A stretch of DNA of 64,000 nucleotides from Vicinamibacterales bacterium (GTDB taxonomy: Bacteria; Acidobacteriota; Vicinamibacteria; Vicinamibacterales; UBA8438). The notes beneath the pieces were generated by a model. It did no database searches, was not told where the DNA came from, and saw only the letters and a list, made by a program, of their open reading frames with translations. Below, piece by piece: positions 8,534-16,877 of this stretch (its first letter is position 1; each line of letters opens with the position of its first letter). Location of the stretch: positions 1 to 64,000 of the forward strand of contig CATQHX010000015.1 in the NCBI GenBank assembly GCA_958296065.1. The letters are read 5' to 3'. The translations under genes were made by a program, and so were the position numbers.

Positions 8534-10900
8534 CTACGAGGAGCTGTCGGACGTCGAACGGCCCTGGCTGGGAATGCGGTATCCGACGCCGCGTTCCGTG
8601 AAAATGTAGGCTGGGTGTTCCGCATCGTCACCCAGCTTCCGGCGGATCTGCTTGACAAAGACCCGCACGAGCTTGTTGTTGCCGCCCTTGCGCCGGGTCC
8701 AGACCTGGCGCAGCAACGCTTCGTACGTCAAGACCCGCCCCGCGTTGAGCGAAAGCACGCGCAGCAAGTCGAACTCGGTAGCAGTCAGCTCCACCTCGTG
8801 CCCGGCTACGCTCACCCGGCGCTCCTCGTAACGGATGACCAGGTCCCCGAGCACGAAAGCGTCGGGCTCGGCGCGCCTGCGCAACTCGGCCCGGATGCGC
8901 GCAATCAGCTCGGTCGGCGAGAAGGGCTTGACGATGTAATCGGCGGCGCCCGCTTCCAGGGCCCTGGCGACCGTCTCGTCGCGCCCGTAGACGGAGAGAA
9001 AGATGACCGGCAGGTCCGCCAGCTCGGGGACGCGCTCCAGCAGCTCGATGCCGTCGGTCTCGGGCAGCATGAGGTCGAGCAGGACCAGGCGGGGCCGCTT
9101 CTCGCGAATGATGTGCGACAGCTTGCGAGGGTCGCCGGTCACCACTGCCGCGTAGCCGGCCTGTGAGAGCGTGTCGCGCACGTGGCGCAGGGTCTGCGGG
9201 TCGTCGTCCACCACCAGGATACGGTCCGCGTCGGGCTCGTCGTCCGCCGCGTGCGACTCGCCGGCGGCGGGGGCGTCCGCCGTGCGGGCTGCATCGCTCA
9301 CCGGAATCGTGAACGTGAACCGCGTGCCCTGGCCGAGGCCGGCGCTCTCCGCCCAGATGCGTCCACCGTGGGCCTCGACCACACCCTTGCAGATGGCCAG
9401 ACCCAGCCCGCCGCCGAGCCCCCGCGCTCTCTTGCCGGCGGCGACGCCGGCATACTTGCGGAACAGGTGCGGAAGCTGTTCCGGCGCGAGGCCGCTGCCT
9501 TCGTCGGCCACCGAGACCGCCACGTGCACGCCGTCGCGCACCGCCGCCACGCGGATGGGCGACGACTCCGGAGCGTGCCGGGCCGCGTTGGCGAACAGGT
9601 TGTTCAGCACCTGCACGATGCGCCGCCGGTCGGCCATCACCGGGGGCAGTGCGGAAGGAAGGTCGACGAGCACCGTGTGCCGGCCCCCGCTGCCGAGGAA
9701 CGTGTTCCGCGCCCGCTCCACCAGGCGCGCCACCTCCGAGGGCTCCGGCGAGACCGACAGCGTGCCGGTCTCGATGCGCCCCGCATCGAGAAGGTCGCCG
9801 ATGAGGCCGTACATGTGCTCGGCCTGCTCGTCGATGATCCGGTGGAACTCGCGCATCTCGGCCCGGTCCAGCTCGCGCGGCTCGTCGAGCAACCTGGCGG
9901 TCGAGCCCTTGATGGAGGTGAGCGGCGCGCGCAGCTCGTGGCTGACCAGGCTCACGAACTCCGTCCGTTGCCGCTCCAGCTCCCGTAGCGGCGCCAAATC
10001 CTGGATCGTCACCACCACCGACTCGACCTCGCCGTCCGCCTCGATCGGCGTCACGTTTATCAGCGTGGTGAGGCGCCGCCCGTCGGGAACCGACAGCTCG
10101 ATCTCCTCGGCGCGCATCGTCGTAGCGCTGGTCAACTCCTGTACGAGCCGAAGCTCTTCGAAGGTGACCTCGCGCCCGTCCGCGAGCCGGCACCGCATCA
10201 CTTCCAGCAGTTGCTCCGGCGGCTCGCCCGGCGTGTGCAGGCTCTCCCCGATCCGCTTCGTCTCGCGGTTGATCGACACCAGCCGGCCGGTCGGCGCGTC
10301 GAACACGGCGACGCCGACCGGCGAGGTGTCCACCAGCGCCTCGAGGCGGGCGCGGGCCCGCTGCTCGTCGCGATGCGCGCGGGCGTTGGCGATCGCCGTC
10401 GCCGCCTGCGAGGTGAACAGCACCAGCAACTCCTCGTCCTCGCTCGTGAACTCCCCGGCGCCCTCCTTCTCGCTCAAACAGAATGTGCCGAGTCGCTGGC
10501 CCCGATGGCGCAACGGGGTGGCCTGCAGGCTCCTTGAGAGGATCGGGACCGGGGTGTAGCCGAGCGAATGGACGTAGGCGGCGAAGTCCGCCCGCCGCAG
10601 GGGTGCCTCGAGGTCGCGCAAGTGTTCGAAGAACCCCGGCCCGTCGGCCCACTCGATCATCTGCCGGTACTCGTCCGGCGCGAAGCCCGACGCGACGAAG
10701 TCCTGGAGCTTGCCGGCGTCGTCGATGGTGGTGATGGCGCCGTAGCGGGCGCCGGTCAGAGCGCGGGCGCTCTCGACGATTTCGCGCAGCACGGTCCCGA
10801 CGTCGAGGCTGGAGCTGATGCGCACGCTCGCGGCGCTCAGCAGGGAGATGCGCTCGCGCAGCCTCTCGATCTCGCGCCGCGGTCCGTCGTCGTCGGCCAT
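8534..10900 (-). CDS. One-chain histidine kinase plus OmpR-type response regulator (GAF-PAS-HK-REC-wHTH)
   Basis: Signal-transduction protein of 788 aa that carries a whole two-component system in one polypeptide. Domains in order: GAF at about 15-175, PAS-like at 185-305, HisKA with phospho-acceptor H321 in SHELRAP, HATPase with the N-box (NNLFANAARH, near 433) and G-boxes DEGSG and GLGGGLGLAI, receiver with D609 in LLDLMLPETDG, and a C-terminal PhoB/OmpR winged helix (about 690-780, ending in YIFTERGVGYRIP). The start at 10900 is chosen because GAGGAG lies seven bases upstream; an in-frame start 32 codons earlier lacks such a site. The protein is soluble, so it probably senses a cytoplasmic cue through GAF and PAS. 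Its targets are unknown. Confidence 0.92.
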   Translation of the reverse strand: MADDDGPRREIERLRERISLLSAASVRISSSLDVGTVLREIVESARALTGARYGAITTIDDAGKLQDFVASGFAPDEYRQMIEWADGPGFFEHLRDLEAPLRRADFAAYVHSLGYTPVPILSRSLQATPLRHRGQRLGTFCLSEKEGAGEFTSEDEELLVLFTSQAATAIANARAHRDEQRARARLEALVDTSPVGVAVFDAPTGRLVSINRETKRIGESLHTPGEPPEQLLEVMRCRLADGREVTFEELRLVQELTSATTMRAEEIELSVPDGRRLTTLINVTPIEADGEVESVVVTIQDLAPLRELERQRTEFVSLVSHELRAPLTSIKGSTARLLDEPRELDRAEMREFHRIIDEQAEHMYGLIGDLLDAGRIETGTLSVSPEPSEVARLVERARNTFLGSGGRHTVLVDLPSALPPVMADRRRIVQVLNNLFANAARHAPESSPIRVAAVRDGVHVAVSVADEGSGLAPEQLPHLFRKYAGVAAGKRARGLGGGLGLAICKGVVEAHGGRIWAESAGLGQGTRFTFTIPVSDAARTADAPAAGESHAADDEPDADRILVVDDDPQTLRHVRDTLSQAGYAAVVTGDPRKLSHIIREKRPRLVLLDLMLPETDGIELLERVPELADLPVIFLSVYGRDETVARALEAGAADYIVKPFSPTELIARIRAELRRRAEPDAFVLGDLVIRYEERRVSVAGHEVELTATEFDLLRVLSLNAGRVLTYEALLRQVWTRRKGGNNKLVRVFVKQIRRKLGDDAEHPAYIFTERGVGYRIPSQGRSTSDSSS

Positions 10901-11329
10901 TTGTCCGCTCCTCCTCGCTGTCGGCGCACGCTCCCTTGGCCCGGCCCGCCGTAGCGGCCGGTCCTCGAAGCCCGCGTCGGGCGCGAACCTACCCATTACC
11001 TGCGGAGATTATAATGTTACATCTACCACGCTAAATATGGCATATGCTTTCCCTAACCTTATAAATGCGCGCTATAACTGCCTTGAGCCCTGTACGCCAG
11101 TAGGTAGGCGACCGCCTGAACGACTTGCGTCCGCTTATCGGGAAGGGACGACGTGAGTGCCTTCACCGGTCAGCGTCAGATCGCGACCGTAGTGCTACAT
11201 GCGCCTCGGCCGGCGCACTGTAAGCTCCTTTCCGGTTAGTGGATTGGCGGAAGCCGATATGCGGGAACCGTACGGCGAGCGCCGAGCCGAAACAACTCAA
11301 GAGTTGCTGAAGTCCTCTTCAGCAACACG
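10901..11329. other. Intergenic region with an AT-rich patch, probable promoter of the kinase gene
   Basis: The segment at about 11005-11085 is clearly richer in A and T than its surroundings and lies upstream of the kinase gene on the minus strand. No recognisable gene is present. A perfect hairpin (separate entry) closes the region on the right. Confidence 0.45.
11303..11326. terminator. Perfect 10-bp hairpin, terminator-like
   Basis: GTTGCTGAAG and CTTCAGCAAC form a perfect 10-bp stem with a TCCT loop. There is no long T run on either side, so it may act as a weak terminator or an RNA-stability element, or be a relict of decayed sequence. Confidence 0.4.
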
Positions 11330-11519
11330 TCAGACTACGGCCGCACGCAGGCTGTGCCGTCGAACCACCCGGCCCTCCCGAAACTTCAGGGCGATTTCAG
11401 AGAAACCCCCGCTGATCGAGCTCGGGCTCCCGGTATACGAGTTCTCCGACTTCCCTGAAGCGGCAGGGAACGCCGCCGAGAGGGCTACGGAGCACTCCAG
11501 CGCCACGTTCTCTGTCGTG

Positions 11520-11990
11520 ATCAGCCGCTCCACGCGTTCCGCATCATCGTCCGCTGTTGCTGGTTGCGGAAAGGCGGCCGCGAAGAGACGCTGGTAGATC
11601 GGTGAGGCCGCAAGCGCGCCATTAGACGCGCGTCGCGTGTCCCGCAAGGCCGAGCTCGACCAGATCGGTTCCGAACATCGGCACGAGCACTTGCTCTTCC
11701 AGCGACCGCAGCGTCGGATTCGCCCACGTCAGCGCGTCGCGGTACGCCACGTTGACGAGCGACATGGAACTGCGCGGGTGTTGGTCTCCGGTTGAACCGA
11801 CGGCGCGCGAGCGGCCATCCGTGAACGCGAGTGCCTGTATGTGGCACGCGGCGCAGGACTGCGTCCCGTTCCCCGACAGCCGCGTGTCGTAGAACAAATA
11901 GCGCCCGAGTTGCACTCGCTCGGGTGTTATCGTCGCATAGTCCCCCTCAACGCCTGCCCGGCAGGAATCCTAATACAGCTCCCGGAACCG
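11520..11990 (-). pseudogene. Di-haem cytochrome c peroxidase (MauG/CcpA family) remnant
   Basis: One minus frame reads [20 protein letters not shown] and [17 protein letters not shown], with a c-type haem site CAACH, then [17 protein letters not shown] and [12 protein letters not shown]. This is the N-terminal haem domain of the family. It runs to a stop at 11622. A frameshift there leads into ASPIYQRLFAAAFPQP, the next part of the same family, after which similarity decays. The second haem domain is missing, so the gene is dead. An intact enzyme would reduce hydrogen peroxide in the periplasm. Confidence 0.75.
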
Positions 11991-11991
11991 G

Positions 11992-12036
11992 TCATCGGAT
12001 GCGCAGTTGCTCGAGGTATTCGACCGCCGCGTTCAT
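11992..12036 (-). other. Short tail sequence shared with 41598-41804
   Basis: Fourteen codons, MNAAVEYLEQLRIR plus stop, start five bases after the RND pump stop. The same tail pattern (MRAAVEYLEHRRVR plus stop) ends the unidentified fragment at 41598. It is probably the 3' end of a lost gene of the same family and is not a functional gene itself. Confidence 0.35.
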
Positions 12037-12040
12037 TGGG

Positions 12041-15000
12041 CTAAGCGCGAGGCGCGGCCCCCGACCGCAGGACCACCGCGGGCACGACGAACATGTTCAG
12101 CGCCGTCGACGAGAACAGCCCGCAGACGATGACCAGCGCCAGCGGCGCCTGAATCTCGCTGCCCGGCACCCCGAACCGCAGCGCCACCGGCAGCAACGCC
12201 AACCCGGTCGACAACGCCGTCATCACGATCGGCACCAGACGATCCACCGAGCCGCGGATGACCGCATCGCGCAAGTCGAGATCCCTTTCTTCCTCGCGCA
12301 GTCGCCGGATGCGCGACACCAGCATGATCCCGTTGCGCGTGGCGATGCCGAACAGCGCGATGAATCCGATCAGCGCCGCGATGGAAAGCACCCCGCCACC
12401 CAGGAAGACGCCCGCCACGCCGCCGATCAGCGCCAGCGGCAGGTTCAGCATGATGATCGCAGCGTCCCGCGTCGACCGAAACGCGCTATAGAGGATCAAG
12501 AAGATGCCCGCCACCGCCCCGACGCCCAGCCCCAGCAGCAGACGTTCGGCTTCCTCTTCCGCTTCGAACTGACCGCCGTACTCCACGCGGTAGCCCTCCG
12601 GCAGGGTCACCCCCGCCGCCACCCGCTCGCGCACGTCGGCCACGACGCTGCCCAGGTCGCGCCCCGCCACGTTTGCGGTCACGATGATCCGCCGCTGCGC
12701 GTTCTCTCGTCCGATGAAGTTCGGGCCGCGGTCCTCCACGATGTCGGCCAGGCTGCCCAACGGCACCCGCGCGCCCGCCGGCATGTCCAGGCGCGTCTGC
12801 CGCATCGCTTCCAGGTCGGCCAGGTCGGTCGTGGCATAGCGCAGCACCAGCGGCACCGCCAGTTGCCCGTCGATGATCTGACCCACTCGGCGACCGAGCA
12901 GAGCCGTCTCCAGCGTGGACGCCGCCTGTCCCGCCGGCAGGCCGTGACGGGCCAGCGCCGCCCGATTGAAGCCGACCCGCACGGTCGGAATGTCGGCCTG
13001 CGGCTCCAGCGCCACGTCCACCAGCCCCGGGACACCCTGCATCGCCGCCAGACTCTGCGCCCCCAGCCCGCGCAGCATGTTCAGGTCGGATCCGAAGATC
13101 TTGACCGCGATGTTGGCGCGCGCCCCCGACAGCATGTGATCGATGCGATGCGAGATCGGCTGCCCGATGGTGATGTTGGTGCCCGGCACCAGCGACAGCC
13201 GCTCGCGGATCTCCTCCAGCACGATGTCCCGCGGCCGGCCGCCCGGCGTCAGCCGCACGTCGATCTCGGCGGACTCGACCCCCTGGACGTGCTCGTCCAG
13301 CTCCGCCCGTCCCGTCCGCCGCCCGGTCGCGGCCACCTCCGGCACGTCCAGCAGCAGGCGTTCGATGGCGCTCCCCAGCGCATCGGACTCCTCCAGGCTC
13401 GTACCCGGCAGCGTCACCGCGCTGATGACCAGCGCTCCCTCGTTGAAAGCCGGCAGGAACGCACGGCCCATCCTCGGAACCGTCGCCAGGGAGACCGCGA
13501 ACAGCAGGCCGGCGGCGGCGAGCACCAGCTCGGGCTGCCGCAGCACGCCGGGCAGCAAACGCCGGTATCCGCGGCGCATGGCGGCCGCCAACGCCGGCTC
13601 ACGACCCTCCCGGATGCGCCGCGCTCCCGGCAGCAGATACGAGCACAGGGCCGGCGTCACCGTCAGCGCCACCACCAGCGACGCCCCCAGCGCGATCAGA
13701 TAGGCGAGCCCGAGCGGCTGCAACAGGCGCCCTTCAACGCCGACCAGAAAGAACAACGGCAGGAACACGAGCATTACGATCAGCGTCGCGTAGACGATCG
13801 ACGCCCGGATCTCCCGGCTGGCCCGATAGACCACTTCCAGCACCGGGCGCCGCGCCGCCTCCGGCAGCGCCGCGTTCTCCCGCAGCCGCCTGACGACGTT
13901 CTCCACGTCGACGATGGCGTCGTCCACCAGCGCGCCCACCGCGATGGCCATGCCCCCCAAGGTCATGCTGTTGATGGACAGGCCCGCCAGGCGCACGCCG
14001 ACCACCGCGGCCAGCAGCGACAGTGGTATCGCCAACAGCGTGATGGCGCCGGCTCGCAGATTGGCCAGGAACAGCAGCGTGACGAGCACCACCAGCAGCG
14101 TGCCGTCACGCAGTGCGCCGTTCAGGTTCGCCAGGGCCAGTTCGATGAAGTCGGCCTGGCGGAACAGGCGCGAATCGAGCTCCATCCCCACCGGCAGCTC
14201 CGACTCGATCTCGTCGAGCGCACGGTCGAGATCGGCTGTCAACGCCAACGTGTTGACGTCCGGCTGCCGATGGATGCCGAGAATCACCGCCGGCCGCCCG
14301 TTGCGGGAGCCTTCACCCCGCTTGAGCGATTCCCCTATCCGCACGTCCGCCACGTCCCGCACCCGGATCGGTCGCATCTCGCGGGTCGTGATGACCGTCG
14401 CTCCGATTCCCTCGACATCGTGTGCGCGGCCGGCCCCCTGAATCAGGTACTCCTGCCCGCCGGTGCGGCGGAACCCGGCCGAGGTGTTGCGGCTCGCGAG
14501 CCGCATCGCGTCCTCGACCGCGCTCAGGGCGACGCCGTAGTCCGCCAGCCGCTCCGGATCGACCAGCACCTCGAACTGTCGGCGCTCGCCGCCGATGACC
14601 GTCACCTGTGCGACGCCCGGCGTCGCCAGCACCCGCCGGCGCACCAGCGTCTCGGCCGTCGTGCGCAGCTCGAGCGGCGCATGCACGGACGACTGGAGCG
14701 CGACGAACATGATCTCGCCCATGATCGACGACAGCGGGGCCATGACCGGCGGGGCGGCATCGTCCGGCAGCGTCCCGGCCACCGCTGCCAGTCTCTCGCT
14801 CACGGTCTGCCGCGCGCGGAGAACGTCGGCGCCCCAGTCGAAGTCGACCCAGACGACGGCGATGCCGACCGCGGTCGACGAGCGCACCCGCCGCACGCCC
14901 GACGCGCCGTTCAGGGCCGCCTCGATGGGAAAGGTGACCAGCGCCTCCATATCGGTCGGCGCCATCCCCTGCGCCTCGACCAGCACCGTCACCGTCGGCG

Positions 15001-15133
15001 CGGTAAGGTCCGGCAGCACGTCGACCGGCATTCGTACGGCTACGTAGGAGCCCCAGACGAGGAAGGCGGCCGCCACCGCGAGCACCGTCAGGCGGTTGTG
15101 CAACGACCAGCGAATCAGCGCATCGAGCAGCAT
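12041..15133 (-). CDS. Heavy-metal-type RND efflux pump (CzcA/CusA family)
   Basis: Inner-membrane proton-driven exporter of 1030 aa. TM1 is near residues 13-32 (TVLAVAAAFLVWGSYVAVRM), two large periplasmic loops follow, and the TM4 proton relay ALVDDAIVDVENV is intact with D404, D405, D409 and E411. The second half repeats the fold and ends with the usual FSSTALNMFVVP. Full length supports a working pump, probably for monovalent or divalent metal ions. The start at 15133 is preferred because family members begin with a short helix of the form I-x-W-S-L-x-N-R; a GTG start at 15184 is possible. No membrane-fusion or outer-membrane partner lies beside it. Four phased hexamers upstream suggest control by an OmpR-type regulator. 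Confidence 0.93.
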   Translation of the reverse strand: MLLDALIRWSLHNRLTVLAVAAAFLVWGSYVAVRMPVDVLPDLTAPTVTVLVEAQGMAPTDMEALVTFPIEAALNGASGVRRVRSSTAVGIAVVWVDFDWGADVLRARQTVSERLAAVAGTLPDDAAPPVMAPLSSIMGEIMFVALQSSVHAPLELRTTAETLVRRRVLATPGVAQVTVIGGERRQFEVLVDPERLADYGVALSAVEDAMRLASRNTSAGFRRTGGQEYLIQGAGRAHDVEGIGATVITTREMRPIRVRDVADVRIGESLKRGEGSRNGRPAVILGIHRQPDVNTLALTADLDRALDEIESELPVGMELDSRLFRQADFIELALANLNGALRDGTLLVVLVTLLFLANLRAGAITLLAIPLSLLAAVVGVRLAGLSINSMTLGGMAIAVGALVDDAIVDVENVVRRLRENAALPEAARRPVLEVVYRASREIRASIVYATLIVMLVFLPLFFLVGVEGRLLQPLGLAYLIALGASLVVALTVTPALCSYLLPGARRIREGREPALAAAMRRGYRRLLPGVLRQPELVLAAAGLLFAVSLATVPRMGRAFLPAFNEGALVISAVTLPGTSLEESDALGSAIERLLLDVPEVAATGRRTGRAELDEHVQGVESAEIDVRLTPGGRPRDIVLEEIRERLSLVPGTNITIGQPISHRIDHMLSGARANIAVKIFGSDLNMLRGLGAQSLAAMQGVPGLVDVALEPQADIPTVRVGFNRAALARHGLPAGQAASTLETALLGRRVGQIIDGQLAVPLVLRYATTDLADLEAMRQTRLDMPAGARVPLGSLADIVEDRGPNFIGRENAQRRIIVTANVAGRDLGSVVADVRERVAAGVTLPEGYRVEYGGQFEAEEEAERLLLGLGVGAVAGIFLILYSAFRSTRDAAIIMLNLPLALIGGVAGVFLGGGVLSIAALIGFIALFGIATRNGIMLVSRIRRLREEERDLDLRDAVIRGSVDRLVPIVMTALSTGLALLPVALRFGVPGSEIQAPLALVIVCGLFSSTALNMFVVPAVVLRSGAAPRA

Positions 15134-15188
15134 GGTCCGTGCCCGGACTCGCAACGCATCGAGTCTAGTGAGCGCCGAGACCACGCTT

Positions 15189-15227
15189 CCTTAAGATTCC
15201 CTTACGACTGCCTGAAGAATTCCTGAG
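15189..15227 (-). promoter_or_regulatory. Four hexamers at exact 11-bp spacing, OmpR/PhoB-type operator candidate
   Basis: On the plus strand the hexamers are CCTTAA (15189), CCTTAC (15200), CCTGAA (15211) and CCTGAG (15222). Read towards the pump gene they are CTCAGG, TTCAGG, GTAAGG and TTAAGG. The exact one-helical-turn period is the signature of tandem winged-helix response regulators binding one DNA face. The array ends about 55 bases before the preferred pump start, a normal activator position. The bound regulator is unknown; the one-chain kinase/regulator at 8534-10900 is one candidate in the window. Confidence 0.6.
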
Positions 15228-15330
15228 GAAAGCACCTTCATTCCGCCGTCGCGCGTGTCCCACCAGGTGACGGCGGCTCGCCCGGCTCCGAAAGCGAGAT
15301 CGGGATAGATGGACGATGCTCCATCGTCGA
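15191..15330 (-). other. Possible fragment of a BNR/sialidase-like repeat protein
   Basis: A minus frame ending at 15191 contains SSIYPDLAFGAGRAAVTWWD followed by TRDGG, which resembles the aspartate-box style repeats of secreted propeller proteins. Only about 45 codons are readable and they overlap the operator candidate, so this is weak evidence of decayed sequence. Confidence 0.3.
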
Positions 15331-15333
15331 AGC

Positions 15334-15860
15334 TCAGCCGTTCGGCCGCCGCCGGGTCCACACGCCGTCGTCCGCCCCGGAGGCCGGCGGCGCGGGCAGC
15401 GGCTCGGCAGCGTCGGCCGACTCCTCCATGCGGAACCCCTCGATGTTCGTCGTCGTCAGCGCCGGACGCGATTCGTTCCACCGGACGAACTCCTCGGCCT
15501 CGGCCGCGGCGGCCTCGATGTCGGCGCCGATCGCCGCTTCCATCGCCGCCCGGTAGGCTTCGAGCGCCGGACCCGGAATGTTCATCACGGCGCCCTGCTC
15601 CAGCACGTAGCGCAGCAGCCGGGGATTGCCGCAGGTGTGCTCGGAGCAGCCGACGCCATGGGTGGCGACGCACTCGACATGCTCGCGGAGCAGCCGCTCG
15701 GTGGTCGCGTCGTCCGCCGCCCAGTAGCCCTTGCGGATCGTCTCGACCATCCGGCCGGTGATGTCCTGGTAGGCGTGGGGCGAGTGCTCGTCGAAGAACG
15801 CCTTCAGGTCGAGGTTGTGCCGGTCCTCGACGTACACCGCGAACGACTCGTTCCAGGGGC
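15334..15860 (-). pseudogene. Cobaltochelatase CobN-like C-terminal fragment
   Basis: About 175 codons match the C-terminus of the large CobN/ChlH-type chelatase subunit: WNESFAVYVEDRHNLDLKAF, HAYQDITGRMVETIRKGYW and THGVGCSEHTCGN. An intact subunit has well over 1000 residues. Upstream of about 15860 the sequence on the other strand belongs to an unrelated PepSY gene, so more than 80 percent of the gene has been lost by rearrangement. It carries no evidence of local cobalamin genes. Confidence 0.8.
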
Positions 15861-15893
15861 CTGGATGGGCGACTACCTGCGCTGGCTCGACGG

Positions 15894-16560
15894 CTGCTGG
15901 TCTTTCGCATCCACCTGCAGCGCGCCGCGCACCCGGAGCTGCTCGCGGCGCGTAACGCCGGACCGCAGGCGACATCGCTACCGTCCTCGAAAGCGTACGC
16001 AACGCGTACCCGAACGGCCGGCTGTCGGGCGTCGACGCGCCGACCACCGTGCGGCCGACCCATCTCGCGTACGTGACCGACGGCGACCGGTTCCGTACCG
16101 TGCTCATCGATCCGGTCGCGGCCGCGGTGCTGGGCGAGCTGCCCGACCACTCGGCGGTACGCACGCTGCAGGACCTGCACTTCGACCTGCTCGCAGGCCG
16201 GACGGGCCGGGCGGTCAATGGCAGCGGGGCGCTCTGCCTGCTCCTGCTGTGCCTGACCGGGCCGTTCATCTGGTGGCCGGGGCGGGCGGGATGGCGGCGC
16301 GGCTTCACGGTCGACTGGCGGCGGCCATGGAGACGGGTGACCTGGGAGCTGCACGGTGCGGTGGGCATCTGGACGCTCGTGCTCACCGCCGGCTGGGCCG
16401 TCACCGGCGCCTGGTTCGTGTTCCCCGGCGAGTTCCGCGCGGCGGTCAATCGGATCTCCGCGCGGCGGTCAATCGGATCTCCCCGCTGACCGCGGTCAAC
16501 CCGCCGCAATCCAATCCCGGCGGCGCCCCTGGATCGAGCAGTTCCCTATTGCGAAGATTC
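15894..16560 (+). pseudogene. PepSY-associated transmembrane protein (iron-uptake type), broken
   Basis: The first readable piece, LLVFRIHLQRAAHPELLAAR, is the usual L-V-F-R-x-E-I-D-x-A-x-H-P region of PepSY_TM proteins. A frameshift near 15970 leads into VLESVRNAYPNGRLSGVDAP, then a clear membrane segment (ALCLLLLCLTGPFIWWPGR) and another (GIWTLVLTAGWAVTGAW). A perfect 23-bp duplication at 16435-16480 shifts the frame again just before ISPLTAVNPPQSNP, which is the expected continuation. Family members sit in the inner membrane and help ferric-siderophore reduction. The N-terminus, one internal frame and the C-terminus are lost. Confidence 0.75.
16435..16480. repeat. Perfect 23-bp tandem duplication
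   Basis: Two identical adjacent 23-bp units, each beginning CCGCGCGGCGGTCAAT, lie inside the PepSY remnant. Removing one unit restores the reading frame into ISPLTAVNPP, so the duplication is itself an inactivating mutation. Confidence 0.9.
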
Positions 16561-16764
16561 GACCAGCCTCGCTCGAAGGCCGTGTCCACCGAGTGCTCAG
16601 GCAAATGGTCCCGCAACGGTGCCGGGGTGCCTTGGTCGAACAGTACTCGTGCCGCCGTCCCGCAGATTCTCGAACAGCGCTGACACCGGCACCCGAGTGC
16701 CGCGAAACACCCAGGCTCCGCTCACCTTCTCCGGATCGCGTTCCACGGCGGGACAGGTATAATC
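16533..16764 (-). pseudogene. DUF433 antitoxin / DUF5615 PIN-like toxin pair, both truncated
   Basis: Residues CPAVERDPEKVSGAWVFRGT and RVPVSALFENLRDG are the N-terminal part of a DUF433 antitoxin. The sequence then jumps, in a different frame, to LFDQGTPAPLRDHLPEHSVD and TAFERGWSNLRNRELLD, the N-terminus of a DUF5615-type PIN-like toxin. Antitoxin-then-toxin is the normal gene order for this pair, so a deletion has removed the end of the antitoxin and the toxin start codon. A full pair of the same family type survives at 26158-26738. Confidence 0.65.
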
Positions 16765-16877
16765 TGCTGATTCGCAGCAGCTTATGCCCCTCGAACCCCT
16801 GCTGGTTGGTGACGAGCAGCGGCTAGGAGCCAAACGGGTGCGATAGACGACGGCACTCGATTCAGGACCGAACATTC

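Noticed and set aside
11831..15226. Very long plus-strand frame (1131 codons) opposite the RND pump
   Set aside because: It is the antisense shadow of a real gene. Its translation is a run of R, H, Q, P and A without domain motifs, while the minus strand carries full RND signatures. Other long antisense frames (24199-26643, 8628-10652, 58715-60103, 60659-62623) were rejected for the same reason.
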